NCBI RefSeq assembly: GCF_016745235.1
Contig: NZ_JAELVM010000001.1
Span: forward strand, 1,873,856-1,937,855
Direction: 5' to 3'
Length of the DNA stretch: 64,000 nt
From: Chryseobacterium endalhagicum
GTDB lineage: Bacteria; Bacteroidota; Bacteroidia; Flavobacteriales; Weeksellaceae
Both the position numbers and the translations under genes were made by a program. The number at the start of each line of letters is the position of its first letter. The stretch's first letter is position 1. Positions 18,260-26,366 of this stretch are shown here, piece after piece. The notes below the pieces were generated by a model that did no database searches, was not told the origin of the DNA, and worked only from the letters and a program-made list of their open reading frames with translations.

Positions 18260-18368
18260 GGTGGCTTCGAGTGCCTCAGCCACCAATGCCCCGGTTAAGT
18301 TATAAATGATATATTTTATTAATCCTGAGTCACCAAAATTACTGGTGGCTGAGGCTCCCGAAGCCACC
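18260..18368. repeat. 28-bp inverted repeat (REP-like)
   Basis: Arm 1 (18260-18287, beginning GGTGGCTTCGAGTGCC) and arm 2 (18341-18368, beginning ACTGGTGGCTGAGG) are reverse complements with only about three mismatches. They are separated by 53 A+T-rich bases. The repeat sits between the AraC stop and rplI's terminator. No gene is seen from 18253 to 18586. Confidence 0.8.
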
Positions 18369-18426
18369 TTTGGCCAATAAAAAGCCCTGAAAATTAAGTT
18401 ATTCAACCGGGAGCCACTCAATTTTT

Positions 18427-18532
18427 GACCGCCACCTTAGCCCCGATAGAAACGGTTACCCCGCAGTAAGAGCTGGTCTGGCAGCTGCACGAGGAGTAGG
18501 AGTGGATAGCGGGATGAAGCTTCTGATAAAAC
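18427..18532. repeat. Gene-end repeat with AGCCCCGATAGAAACGG core
   Basis: The block contains AGCCCCGATAGAAACGG near its start and GTGGATAGCGGGATGAAGC near its end, with a G+C-rich middle. From memory, sequences of this layout recur near gene ends in Flavobacteriales genomes; that recollection was not checked. No frame looks coding. Confidence 0.45.
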
Positions 18533-18537
18533 AAAAA

Positions 18538-18563
18538 AACCACTTCAAACGAAGTGGTTTTGT
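18538..18563 (-). terminator. Bidirectional terminator of rplI
   Basis: AACCACTTC / GAAGTGGTT stem with an AAAC loop (18547-18550). The A-run upstream on the plus strand gives a U-run for the minus-strand rpsF-rpsR-rplI transcript. Confidence 0.85.
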
Positions 18564-18586
18564 ATGGTGAGAAAATTCTCAGCTTA

Positions 18587-19093
18587 TTAAGCTTCTTCTT
18601 CAGATTTAACTTCCTCTTTTTTAGCAGCTGGAGCAGCTACTACAGGAGCGTCAGATACAATATCGAATTCGTAATTGTATTCAACATTTCTGTGAAGTCT
18701 GATAAGAGCTGCGAATTTACCAGTTCTCTTAATCGTGTTACCAGGAATTTTGATGTATTTTTTCTCTACAGAAACACCAGCTTTTCCTAAAGCTTCAGCA
18801 AGATCAGCATTGTTGATAGATCCGAATAACTTATCACCAGAACCTACTTTTGCAGGAATAGTAATAGTAGTTTTCTTCAATTGCTCAACTACACCGTTAG
18901 CTGCAGCGATTAATTTAGCTTCTTCTTCTTTTCTGGCTTCTAAAGTAGCCTCCAGAGCAGCTTTGTTTTTTGGAGTAGCTAAAAGTGCAAATCCCTGAGG
19001 GATTAGGAAGTTTCTGGCATAACCAGGCTTTACGCTTACTGTATCAAACTCAAGTCCTAAGTTTTCTACGTCTTTTTTTAGGATGATATCCAT
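18587..19093 (-). CDS. rplI: 50S ribosomal protein L9
   Basis: A 168-residue large-subunit protein. The N-terminal domain matches L9 (MDIILKKDVENLGLEFDTVSVKPGYARNFL split over about 30 residues, with NFLIPQGFALLAT). The connecting helix is rich in Glu/Ala, and the C-terminal domain shows KLFGSINNADLAEAL and GNTIKRTGKF. An Ala/Lys/Glu tail of about 20 residues (PVVAAPAAKKEEVKSEEEA) extends beyond the usual 148-150 residues. Last gene of the rpsF-rpsR-rplI operon; the gap before it contains a heptamer array. Confidence 0.97.
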   Translation of the reverse strand: MDIILKKDVENLGLEFDTVSVKPGYARNFLIPQGFALLATPKNKAALEATLEARKEEEAKLIAAANGVVEQLKKTTITIPAKVGSGDKLFGSINNADLAEALGKAGVSVEKKYIKIPGNTIKRTGKFAALIRLHRNVEYNYEFDIVSDAPVVAAPAAKKEEVKSEEEA

Positions 19094-19112
19094 TGTTGTT
19101 GTCCGTTTTAGA

Positions 19113-19147
19113 GTTCCGGGTTCCGGGTTTTATGTTCCGGGTTTCCC
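19113..19147 (+). repeat. Heptamer word array (GTTCCGG)
   Basis: GTTCCGG twice, GTTTTAT, GTTCCGG and GTTTCCC in exact 7-bp register, placed inside the ribosomal operon between rpsR and rplI. Confidence 0.75.
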
Positions 19148-19225
19148 ATCACTTCGTTAGAATTTATTTAATTAATTCAGCAACAAAAGAAGAGGTTGCC
19201 CTCTTCCTTTATTTATTTTTTTGTC

Positions 19226-19528
19226 TTATTTCAATAAGTCAGCTACGTAAGGTAGTAAAGAAAGGTGTCTTGCTCTTTTGATAGCAGCAGAAACTTTTCT
19301 TTGGTATTTTAAAGAAGTACCAGTGTATCTTCTTGGTAAAATTTTACCTTGCTCGTTTACAAACTGTAATAAGAAATCAGCGTCTTTGTAATCAACGTGC
19401 TTAATTCCGTATTTTTTGAATCTACAATATTTCTTTTCAGATTTTGTATTGATATCAAGCGGAGTAAGGAATTTTACTTCAGATTCTCCTCCAGCTGAGG
19501 CTTGTTTAGCCATTTCATCTATTGCCAT
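19226..19528 (-). CDS. rpsR: 30S ribosomal protein S18
   Basis: A 100-residue small-subunit protein. The S18 core is clear: [41 protein letters not shown] and [19 protein letters not shown]. The N-terminal 25 residues are longer than in E. coli (75 residues), as is common in Bacteroidota. ATG 19528 gives [12 protein letters not shown] 19513 (MAKQAS) is possible. It lies 32 bp downstream of rpsF. Confidence 0.97.
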   Translation of the reverse strand: MAIDEMAKQASAGGESEVKFLTPLDINTKSEKKYCRFKKYGIKHVDYKDADFLLQFVNEQGKILPRRYTGTSLKYQRKVSAAIKRARHLSLLPYVADLLK

Positions 19529-19560
19529 GTCTTGTCTTTTTTAAAAAATAGGGTTAATAA

Positions 19561-19902
19561 TTAAGCTCTAGCCGCTTTTAGTTTAGTTCTTCTAGTTACA
19601 GCGTACTCAACAGCATGCTTGTCAAGTTTTGTAGTCAGGTAACGGATTACTCTCTCGTCACGTTTGAATGCTAATTCTAAATCAGCTACTACAGTACCTT
19701 CACCTTTAAACTCGATTAAAGTGTAGAATCCGTTCTTTTTTAATTGGATCGGATAAGCTAGTTTTTTTAATCCCCAGTTTTCTTTGGCAACGATTTCACA
19801 GTTCTTTTCTTTTAAAAGATCTTCAAATTTTTTCACTGCTTCCTCTACCTGAGCGTCAGATAGAACGGGAGTTAAAATGAAAACAGTTTCGTAATTGTTC
19901 AT
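19561..19902 (-). CDS. rpsF: 30S ribosomal protein S6
   Basis: A 113-residue protein with the S6 fold: [20 protein letters not shown] at the start, [23 protein letters not shown] in the middle and [18 protein letters not shown] near the end. It pairs with S18 on the platform of the 30S subunit and is encoded directly before it. First gene of the operon, with a good promoter upstream. Confidence 0.97.
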   Translation of the reverse strand: MNNYETVFILTPVLSDAQVEEAVKKFEDLLKEKNCEIVAKENWGLKKLAYPIQLKKNGFYTLIEFKGEGTVVADLELAFKRDERVIRYLTTKLDKHAVEYAVTRRTKLKAARA

Positions 19903-19936
19903 AATGTTAAATGAATTTGTTAATTATTTCGAGGTG

Positions 19937-19967
19937 CAAAATTAGAGAATATATTTGTAATATGCAA
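19937..19967 (-). promoter_or_regulatory. Promoter of rpsF-rpsR-rplI
   Basis: On the minus strand: TTG (19965-19967), a 20-base spacer, TAATTTTG (19937-19944). It gives a leader of about 30 nt before rpsF. Confidence 0.7.
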
Positions 19968-19984
19968 TACTGGGAGTGAAAATG

Positions 19985-20104
19985 TTGCGGGTTCCTGGTT
20001 CAAAGTTTAATGTTTAATGTTTAATGTTTAATGTTTTGGGTTCAAAGTATTTTATCAAAGTTTAAAAAACCAGTAACTGATAACCAGCAACCAGTAACTA
20101 AAAC
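19985..20104. repeat. Heptamer word array, forward then reversed
   Basis: Plus strand: GTTGCGG, GTTCCTG, GTTCAAA (19998-20004), four GTTTAAT copies (20005-20032), GTTTTGG, GTTCAAA. From about 20064 to 20104 the minus strand reads GTTACTG, GTTGCTG, GTTATCA, GTTACTG, GTTTTTT. The two halves can partly fold on each other. It lies between rpsF's promoter and the 3' end of the ClC gene. Confidence 0.8.
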
Positions 20105-20117
20105 CGCACCCCGATTC

Positions 20118-21470
20118 CTACTCCTTCCCCCTGATCTCCGTCAGAAAATTCACCTTAATCACATCATACAGAGAATGTCTGCTTACCAGAATAGAGGCAA
20201 TAGAGGAGACCATTCCGGCGAGCATCAAATGAAAAATCAGTGAGTGGCGGTCGGTCATTTCCAGGACAATAATGGCGGAAGTAAATGGCGCTCTGGTGAT
20301 TCCGGTAAGAAAAGCTACCATTCCGGCCAGAATAACAACATTGGTTTCGTTAGGAGTTAAATGAATGGCTCCGGAGATGACGGAACCTATACTGGCACCT
20401 GCCGTAAGGGCCGGAGCAAAGATTCCGCCTGCACCGCCTGATGTGAAAGACAGGGCAGGACCCAGCATTCTTAAAATCGGGACATACCATTCTTCATGCT
20501 TGTCTTTGGTAAAAAGAACCCGCTCCATAATTTCCTTTCCTGAACCGAGAATTTCACGGTTGATGAAATAAGCTACAGAAGCGATGAACAGGGCACAGAT
20601 AACAAGAAATAAGATGTTGGCTTTATCGGTTTTAAGTTTTCTTTTTTTCCAGTCATTCATTTTAAGCATGGTGACGGAAAGCTGGCTCGCCAAAATTCCT
20701 GCTGTTCCGGCAACCAGAATAATGGGAAACATCACCATTAAAGAAACGTCATTAGTTTTCGGGTAGCCTAAATATAAATAGGATCCGGCTAAGGTCTGTG
20801 CGGTAAGTCCGGCAATGATCACCGCCGTAAATAAAGCCGTTTTAAAATAATTGATGTGCGTTTTGGAAAGTTCTTCCACAGCAAATACAATTCCTCCCAA
20901 CGGAGTGTTGAATGCCGCTGCAAGTCCTGCCGCCGCACCGGTCATAATCATATTTTTCTTGGAGATTTTGGGCCACCAGTGGGGAAGATATTCATTCACT
21001 TTTCTGAATACGGATCCCGCAATCTGGATCGTTGGTCCTTCACGTCCTACAGCCCCTCCGCCAATAACGAGAACTACGGATGAAATAATTTTAAAAACGA
21101 TGATTTTAAGGCTTAAAAGGCTTCTGATCTTCGTATGTTCTTTAGGATTAGCCAGTTCTACGGCTGCCATTACCTGGGGAATTCCGCTGCCTTTTGCATT
21201 GGGCGCAAATTCTTTTACCAGCCACCATGAAAGGACAAAACCTATAGGGGCAATGATGAAGATCATCCACGCATGCCAGTTCATGATAAAATGCAGGAGG
21301 TTTTCTCCCCAGGCAAATATCTTGGCATACATTACAGCAAAAAAACCGGTAATTACAGAGCCTATCCAGAAAGGAATGGCCTGAAGGAGATTGTTCTTCA
21401 GCTGTTCGTTGCGGATGTTGTCAAAGGACTTTTTAAGCCCTTTACGGAGGAGGAGGAAAATTTTCAGCAT
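20118..21470 (-). CDS. ClC-family chloride channel / H+-Cl- antiporter
   Basis: A 450-residue integral membrane protein with the three selectivity signatures of ClC proteins: GSGIPQVMAAVE, GREGPTIQIAGS (Glu is the gating glutamate, so it may work as an antiporter) and GGAGGIFAPALTAGASIG. About 10-12 hydrophobic segments; no CBS domains follow, as in bacterial ClcA. ATG 21470 is chosen; the upstream in-frame TTG at 21494 would add 8 residues. It stands alone on the minus strand. Confidence 0.93.
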   Translation of the reverse strand: MLKIFLLLRKGLKKSFDNIRNEQLKNNLLQAIPFWIGSVITGFFAVMYAKIFAWGENLLHFIMNWHAWMIFIIAPIGFVLSWWLVKEFAPNAKGSGIPQVMAAVELANPKEHTKIRSLLSLKIIVFKIISSVVLVIGGGAVGREGPTIQIAGSVFRKVNEYLPHWWPKISKKNMIMTGAAAGLAAAFNTPLGGIVFAVEELSKTHINYFKTALFTAVIIAGLTAQTLAGSYLYLGYPKTNDVSLMVMFPIILVAGTAGILASQLSVTMLKMNDWKKRKLKTDKANILFLVICALFIASVAYFINREILGSGKEIMERVLFTKDKHEEWYVPILRMLGPALSFTSGGAGGIFAPALTAGASIGSVISGAIHLTPNETNVVILAGMVAFLTGITRAPFTSAIIVLEMTDRHSLIFHLMLAGMVSSIASILVSRHSLYDVIKVNFLTEIRGKE

Positions 21471-21667
21471 TTGTGGACTAAGACATTTATTCAACTGAAA
21501 AAATAAGAAAATTAGCCGGTATCTGAAAGGATCTGCTGTAAAAAATAAAAACGCCGGAAGCTTAAAAAGAGAATAACAGTTTGCTATACTTGATGATAGT
21601 TAAGCAGGAGAGTTCCTGCGGTGTCTATAAATTTGTCCTCTGAATTTTAATCTAAAAATCATTAAAT

Positions 21668-22498
21668 ATGGAAAATTTACAAGATCACATCCTGGTTATC
21701 GGAGGCGGCGGGAAAAACGGACGCCGTGTGGTGAACAAATTAAGAAAGATTGGATATACTGTATTTTCAACGGTCCGTACGAAGGACGAAGCAGATCAGG
21801 ATACCCGCTTTTTCGACTGGAATGATGCTGCATCTTACAGTCCGGCTTTGGAAAATATTAAAAAAGTATATATCGTACATCCGGACACTTCAATTCCCAG
21901 AGCAGATGAGCAGATCCGTGAATTGGTAGGCAGTATGGTTGAACATTCTGTCTCGAAAGCTGTTCTGTTGTCGGGAAGAGGCCAGGATTCGGTAAAGAAG
22001 TGTGAAGAGGTTCTTGCCGGTTCGTCGCTGAAATGGTCAATTGTGCGGTCTGCATGGTTTAACCAGAATTTTAGCGAGGGACATTTTCTGTATGGAATAC
22101 AGTCAGGAGAGGTTACATTTATGGCCGGTGCTGTGAAAGAACCTTTTGTGGACCTGGATGATCTGTCGGATGTGGTGGTTGAATGTCTGATCCATGAAAA
22201 ACATGACGGAAAAATCTATGAAGTAACAGGGAGTGAATTATACACTTTTGAGGAAGCGGTCTCAATGATAGGAAGCCGTCTCGGGCGTCCGGTAGAATAT
22301 ACGTTTTTGGAGAAAGATGCATACAGGGATTTACTGAAGCAGGTTGGGATGCCGGATTTTGTGGCAGAACATATGGTGGTTGCATTTGATGAGATTCTGG
22401 ATGGGCGGAATGAAAATACAGGCGATGGAGTTCAGAAAGTTTTAGGCAGAAATCCTAAAAAATTCATGGACTTTGTTCAATCCAACTCATTTAATTAA
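21668..22498 (+). CDS. NmrA-like NAD(P)-binding oxidoreductase
   Basis: A 276-residue atypical short-chain dehydrogenase of the NmrA/NAD(P)H-binding type. The Rossmann loop is ILVIGGGGKNGRRVVNKL; YIVHPDTSIP, KAVLLSGRG, the WSIVRSAWFNQNFSEG segment and GKIYEVTGSELYTFEEAV are characteristic. The Tyr-x3-Lys catalytic motif of classical SDRs is absent, so it may be a redox sensor or a quinone/azoreductase-like enzyme. An HxlR regulator lies 270 bp downstream in the same direction; such pairs are often functionally linked, but no direct evidence is visible. Confidence 0.85.
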   Translation: MENLQDHILVIGGGGKNGRRVVNKLRKIGYTVFSTVRTKDEADQDTRFFDWNDAASYSPALENIKKVYIVHPDTSIPRADEQIRELVGSMVEHSVSKAVLLSGRGQDSVKKCEEVLAGSSLKWSIVRSAWFNQNFSEGHFLYGIQSGEVTFMAGAVKEPFVDLDDLSDVVVECLIHEKHDGKIYEVTGSELYTFEEAVSMIGSRLGRPVEYTFLEKDAYRDLLKQVGMPDFVAEHMVVAFDEILDGRNENTGDGVQKVLGRNPKKFMDFVQSNSFN

Positions 22499-22534
22499 GT
22501 TGAGTCCGGGAGAAAAAGTTAAGATTAGAGGAAT

Positions 22535-22562
22535 GGAAGATGGAAGCGAGAGGAGGGAAGTT
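22535..22562 (+). repeat. Heptamer word array (GGAAGnn)
   Basis: GGAAGAT, GGAAGCG, AGAGGAG, GGAAGTT in 7-bp register in the gap between the NmrA and HxlR genes. The vocabulary matches the array between etfB and etfA (57040-57067). Confidence 0.55.
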
Positions 22563-22765
22563 ACTATTAGGCTATCATATTAAACAGCTACCTTAAATGT
22601 GTGGACGTAGGTTAAAAAACTGATATTTCTATCTTCGGACATCAATCTTACGGACTCTATTATACAACGAAAATGACTTATACCGAACTCTGGTTAATTA
22701 ATTTTTTCTTCGTCAGTTAAGTTTCTTAATTTTATGGATAGATTTGAAACTTAAAAGAAAGGATC

Positions 22766-23140
22766 ATGAAAAAAGAAGAGTCTGGAAACTCCGGATGCCC
22801 GCTGCATTCCTCAAAAGTACTGCTGTCCATCGGGGATGCTCTGGAAGCGGTTAACGGTAAATGGAGGATGAAAATCATTGCTGTCCTTCTGGATGAGCCT
22901 AAAAGATTCAGGGAAATTTCTACCCTGATCGAAAATATTACGGACCGGATGCTTTCCATAGAGCTTAAAAAACTGGAAAACAATCTGCTGATCCAGAGAA
23001 CTTCAATTTATTCCGCTCAGGCTGAATATGAGCTTACTGAGCATGGGAAATCCTTAAAGCCACTCATCATGGAGCTGATTAACTGGGGCGAAATGCACAG
23101 GGAAAAAGTGATTGGCAGTTTGAAAGTGCATCAGGTATAA
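22766..23140 (+). CDS. HxlR-family transcriptional regulator
   Basis: A 124-residue winged-helix regulator. The conserved N-terminal Cys lies in GCPLHSSKVLLSIGDALE (HxlR proteins sense thiol stress through this residue), followed by the typical GKWRMKIIAVLLDEPKRFREI helix, ITDRMLSIELKKLENNLLI and the beta wing YELTEHGKSLKPLIMELINWG. It probably binds DNA as a dimer and may control the NmrA-type gene upstream. Confidence 0.93.
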   Translation: MKKEESGNSGCPLHSSKVLLSIGDALEAVNGKWRMKIIAVLLDEPKRFREISTLIENITDRMLSIELKKLENNLLIQRTSIYSAQAEYELTEHGKSLKPLIMELINWGEMHREKVIGSLKVHQV

Positions 23141-23408
23141 AGGAAAGATTTGGAATAAGATTTTTTTAAACGCAAAGTTAAATTTTGAGACTGCATATTT
23201 AAGGAATGCAAAGGTAAAAATCAATCTTCGATTGATTCGATTAAGCGTCCGCATATAACATTCGCTTCATCAATGGCGCAGCCATCATTCTTTGCTCACT
23301 TTGAAGTAAAAGATTTTTTAGATAAGCCTTTGCGTCAAACAAAATATCCCGAAAAATATCAAAGTCTCCACATTTAACATCGAAATATTACAAGCATTAT
23401 CATTAAAA
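23141..23408. other. Gene-free spacer
   Basis: No gene on either strand. It contains A+T-rich segments with phrases such as CGCAAAGTTAAATTTT and TTTGCGTCAAAC that resemble degraded pieces of the dispersed repeat at 1257 and 28849. A short inverted repeat surrounds CAATCTTCGATTG. It ends in the bidirectional terminator. Confidence 0.5.
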
Positions 23409-23410
23409 CA

Positions 23411-23437
23411 AAAAAGCTTCCCAAAAGGAAGCTTTTT
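23411..23437. terminator. Bidirectional terminator
   Basis: AAAAAGCTTCC, loop CAAAA, GGAAGCTTTTT: a perfect 11-bp stem with A- and T-runs, placed between convergent genes. Confidence 0.88.
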
Positions 23438-23454
23438 ATACTGTATTTAAAATA

Positions 23455-23814
23455 TCAGGCAAATCCAAAAAGGAAAATTCCGCTGATAAAGTAAGTCAAT
23501 ACAAGAATCACAATAAAAACAAGATTGATGTTCCTTAGAATCAGTTTTTTCCTGGTCTGTAAAATCACTGTTTCAATGATAATAAAGAGAAGCCACGCCG
23601 CATGAAACAAGGCCATGAATATAAGAAATGCAATTTCTTCCCAGCCTCCTTTTCCTCCTGCATTGATCGCAATAATAAAACAGATGGTTCCGAGGATAAA
23701 AACAGCAAGACGTGTCGTCATGTGTTTTTTTACATTCTGATCAGCTGGTGTGCTGGTCTTCCTGTTCCCGTCTTCCTGCTTTATTTCAAACAGCTCTCTC
23801 AGCTCAGGACTCAT
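23455..23814 (-). CDS. Small integral membrane protein, unknown function
   Basis: A 119-residue hypothetical protein. After a polar N-terminus (about 1-32, ELRELFEIKQEDGNRKT) it has three hydrophobic segments at about 35-50, 58-80 and 95-117. I recognise no family. Its ATG overlaps the stop of the 63-residue gene upstream by 4 bp, so the two are translationally coupled and probably work together. Confidence 0.72.
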   Translation of the reverse strand: MSPELRELFEIKQEDGNRKTSTPADQNVKKHMTTRLAVFILGTICFIIAINAGGKGGWEEIAFLIFMALFHAAWLLFIIIETVILQTRKKLILRNINLVFIVILVLTYFISGIFLFGFA

Positions 23815-24002
23815 TCTTTTTGCTTGTTGTATAGTTTTACAAAGAACTGCAATACCCCAACAAATGCAATCAGGTTTAAGATTCCGAATACTCTAAATAA
23901 GCTCATGGAGTACAACTCAAAAAAACTGGCGATAATTTGAACAAGATCTATAAGAATAATAACTCCTACGGAAATCATGGCAATTAATGTTGCGTTTTTC
24001 AT
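23811..24002 (-). CDS. Very small membrane protein, unknown function
   Basis: 63 residues with two predicted transmembrane segments (about 4-27 and 36-57) and a Lys-rich C-terminus. No family recognised. It is the first gene of a coupled pair with the 119-residue membrane protein, and starts 31 bp after the E2 gene on the same strand, so all three may share a transcript. Confidence 0.65.
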   Translation of the reverse strand: MKNATLIAMISVGVIILIDLVQIIASFFELYSMSLFRVFGILNLIAFVGVLQFFVKLYNKQKE

Positions 24003-24033
24003 GCTCTTATTTAGATTAAAGGTTTATTTGTTT

Positions 24034-25338
24034 TTATATTTCTGTGTTCAGATCCCAGTTCTGAAGGTAGTCATGAACATGTTTCAGCATCATTCCTCCT
24101 AAAGATCCGTCTACCACTCTGTGGTCATAAGAGTGAGACATGAACATCAGCTGACGGATTGCAATCACGTCACCGTCTTTAGTTTCAAGAACTGCAGGCT
24201 TCTTAACGATAGCACCGATGGCTAAAATAGCTACCTGAGGCTGAGGAATAATAGGTGTACCCATCAGGTTTCCAAAACTTCCTACGTTAGAGATTGTATA
24301 CGTAGCACCCTGAGTGTCTTCAGGTCTTAATTTTTTGTTTCTTGCTCTGTAAGCCAAATCGTTGATGGCTTTTGCCAATCCTGAAAGTGACAGCTGATCA
24401 GCATTTTTAATAACAGGAACAATAAGGTTTCCGTCTGGTAAAGCAGTAGCCATACCAATGTTGATGTTTTTCTTTTTGATGATGTTCTCACCGTTGATAG
24501 AAACATTAATCATTGGGAAATCCTGGATCGCTTTTACAACAGCTTTCACAAAAATCGGCATGAAAGTAAGTTTTTCACCTTCACGTTTTTCAAAAATATC
24601 TTTGTGTTTGTTTCTCCATTTTACGACGTTGGTAACGTCTGTTTCAATGAAAGAAGTCACGTGTGGAGCAATCTGTTTTGCTTTCACCATGTTTTCAGCG
24701 ATGATCTTTCTCATTCTGTCCATTGGAATTATCTCATCACCGGCTGCCGTAGAAACGGTAGATACTGGTGTGGAAACCGGAGCTTTTACAGCTGCAGTTT
24801 GTGCCGGAGCAGCCTGCTGAACAGGTTGGTTTCCTCTGTTGGAAACGTAAGCTAATATATCTTCTTTTGTAATTCTTCCTTCCAAACCGCTTCCTTTGAT
24901 GGATTTCAGCTCAGATTCGGAAATGTTTTCCTGTTGTGCAATAGATTTTACAAGAGGTGACAGGTAAAGGTCTCCTGAAAACTCTACATTGGATGCAGCC
25001 TGTAACGGCTCTTCAATGGTTTTTAAAGTGTCGGCATCCGGAGCAGCTGCGGGAACTTCTGTCTGTACTTCTTCTGAAGCTGTGGTGCTGCCTTCTCCTT
25101 CAATTTCTAAAATAGCAATGGCTTCACCAACTTTTGCAACTTCGTCCTTCTGTTTTAGGATTTTTACAATTTTCCCCGAAACTGGTGTCGGAACGTCTGA
25201 ATCTACCTTATCTGTTGCAATTTCAACTACGGAATCATCCTCTTTTACATTATCACCTTCATTGAATAACCAAGTGATAATTGTCGCTTCCATAACCCCT
25301 TCTCCCATGGAAGGAAGCAATAATTTGTATTCTGCCAT
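24034..25338 (-). CDS. 2-oxoacid dehydrogenase E2 (lipoamide acyltransferase, pyruvate/branched-chain type)
   Basis: A 434-residue E2 with one lipoyl domain (about 1-77; lipoylated Lys44 in EIATDKVDSDVP), an Ala/Pro/Gln linker, an E3-binding domain near 126-168 (LSPLVKSIAQQENISESEL) and a catalytic domain ending SYDHRVVDGSLGGMML, with catalytic His and Asp. DKVD instead of DKA around the lipoyl lysine points to the branched-chain/acetoin type rather than SucB. No E1 or E3 gene is next to it. TATATTTG (minus strand, 25359-25366) is a plausible -7 box about 20 nt before the start. Confidence 0.93.
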   Translation of the reverse strand: MAEYKLLLPSMGEGVMEATIITWLFNEGDNVKEDDSVVEIATDKVDSDVPTPVSGKIVKILKQKDEVAKVGEAIAILEIEGEGSTTASEEVQTEVPAAAPDADTLKTIEEPLQAASNVEFSGDLYLSPLVKSIAQQENISESELKSIKGSGLEGRITKEDILAYVSNRGNQPVQQAAPAQTAAVKAPVSTPVSTVSTAAGDEIIPMDRMRKIIAENMVKAKQIAPHVTSFIETDVTNVVKWRNKHKDIFEKREGEKLTFMPIFVKAVVKAIQDFPMINVSINGENIIKKKNINIGMATALPDGNLIVPVIKNADQLSLSGLAKAINDLAYRARNKKLRPEDTQGATYTISNVGSFGNLMGTPIIPQPQVAILAIGAIVKKPAVLETKDGDVIAIRQLMFMSHSYDHRVVDGSLGGMMLKHVHDYLQNWDLNTEI

Positions 25339-25358
25339 TTTTAATTTTTAGATTTTGA

Positions 25359-25366
25359 CAAATATA
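25359..25366 (-). promoter_or_regulatory. -7 promoter element of the E2 gene
   Basis: TATATTTG on the minus strand, 20 bases before the ATG at 25338. No clear upstream TTG was identified. Confidence 0.4.
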
Positions 25367-25401
25367 TAAAAAAAATCGGTTTTTTTATGAAATATATAAT
25401 C

Positions 25402-26229
25402 TTACATAAATTCAACGTAGATATTCTCCCCTACATTGAGTCCAAAGAGGCTTTTGGCCCCATTTTTTTTGCTCCCTTTATAGATTGTAAGTTCCAAAAG
25501 CTGACTGTCATTGAAAATTGCAGCCGACTGCCCGTGGAATTCCGTTTCCCTGGCCCAGTCGGAAACTACTTCCGTATGACTTGAAAACACCTTTGAAAGT
25601 GTTAAATTTCTGAATTTTATCATGAAACCTTCATTGCCTTTGCCACTGCTTTCGAAAAAGTCTTTACTGATATTTGAGATTATATTTCCGAAATTATCAA
25701 TATAGGTAACTTCTCCAATGATCATCTTTTCAGATTCATTGAAGACCGGTTTCGGGAACAGAAGCTGCTTGGCTGAATGAATCTTCCGACCGATCACCTC
25801 AGGAAGCCCGCCGTTAGCCAGATGAACGGCCACCGGAACAAAAACATCGGTGGAAGTGAAATTCACGATATCATCAAAACGGCTGTTTAAAGTGATCTCA
25901 TAGATGGCTTCCGGTTTGATGTCGAAAAATATAAGGCTTAAAAGTCCGTTGTCTGCGGCCAGAAAATACGAGCCATCTGCTTTGTACAGGATATTTTTCC
26001 TTGATCTGTTGTAAAAACTGTCTACGGACAGGATATGAATGGTTCCTTTAGGGAAGTATTTATAGGCATTTCTTACGATATACGATGTCTGTATAAGGTT
26101 GAAAGCCTGGATGTCGTGGGTAATATCAATAATATTAACCTCAGGGTTTAGAGTCAGAACTTTGCCTTTCACAGCAGCGACTCTGTAATCTAAATTTCCG
26201 AAATCCGAAGTAAGGGTAATAATTGACAT
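25402..26229 (-). CDS. SAM hydrolase (SAM hydroxide adenosyltransferase, DUF62)
   Basis: A 275-residue protein of the fluorinase/chlorinase/DUF62 fold. The start IITLTSDFGNLDYRVAAVKG carries the Asp of the active site, and INIIDITHDIQAFNLIQTSY and FLAADNGLLSLIF match the N-terminal domain. IGEVTYIDNFGNIISNISKDF marks the C-terminal beta domain. Family members hydrolyse S-adenosylmethionine to adenosine and methionine; halogenase activity is not expected outside a few actinobacteria. Biological role in Bacteroidota is unclear. Divergent from phoH. Confidence 0.9.
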   Translation of the reverse strand: MSIITLTSDFGNLDYRVAAVKGKVLTLNPEVNIIDITHDIQAFNLIQTSYIVRNAYKYFPKGTIHILSVDSFYNRSRKNILYKADGSYFLAADNGLLSLIFFDIKPEAIYEITLNSRFDDIVNFTSTDVFVPVAVHLANGGLPEVIGRKIHSAKQLLFPKPVFNESEKMIIGEVTYIDNFGNIISNISKDFFESSGKGNEGFMIKFRNLTLSKVFSSHTEVVSDWARETEFHGQSAAIFNDSQLLELTIYKGSKKNGAKSLFGLNVGENIYVEFM

Positions 26230-26366
26230 GAATTGGTGGTAGAATAAATAGTGTATACTGCAAAGTTATTTAAAATAAAAAGAAAGCCCGAAAGATTGTA
26301 GAAAAGAATTGATATAAATTTGAAAAAAAGCTTTAATTTTAAAATCTAAATAAATAAAAAAACTGC

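Noticed and set aside
20851..21384. 177-codon plus-strand frame opposite the ClC gene
   Set aside because: It is antisense to a clearly conserved ClC channel gene and has no start context or family motif.
24034..25338. Second sucB copy
   Set aside because: The lipoyl motif is TDKVDSD and the catalytic motif DHRVVDG, pointing to a different 2-oxoacid dehydrogenase than SucB.
25402..26229. Halogenase (fluorinase/chlorinase) for natural products
   Set aside because: The protein matches the common SAM-hydrolysing DUF62 group; no biosynthetic cluster is present.
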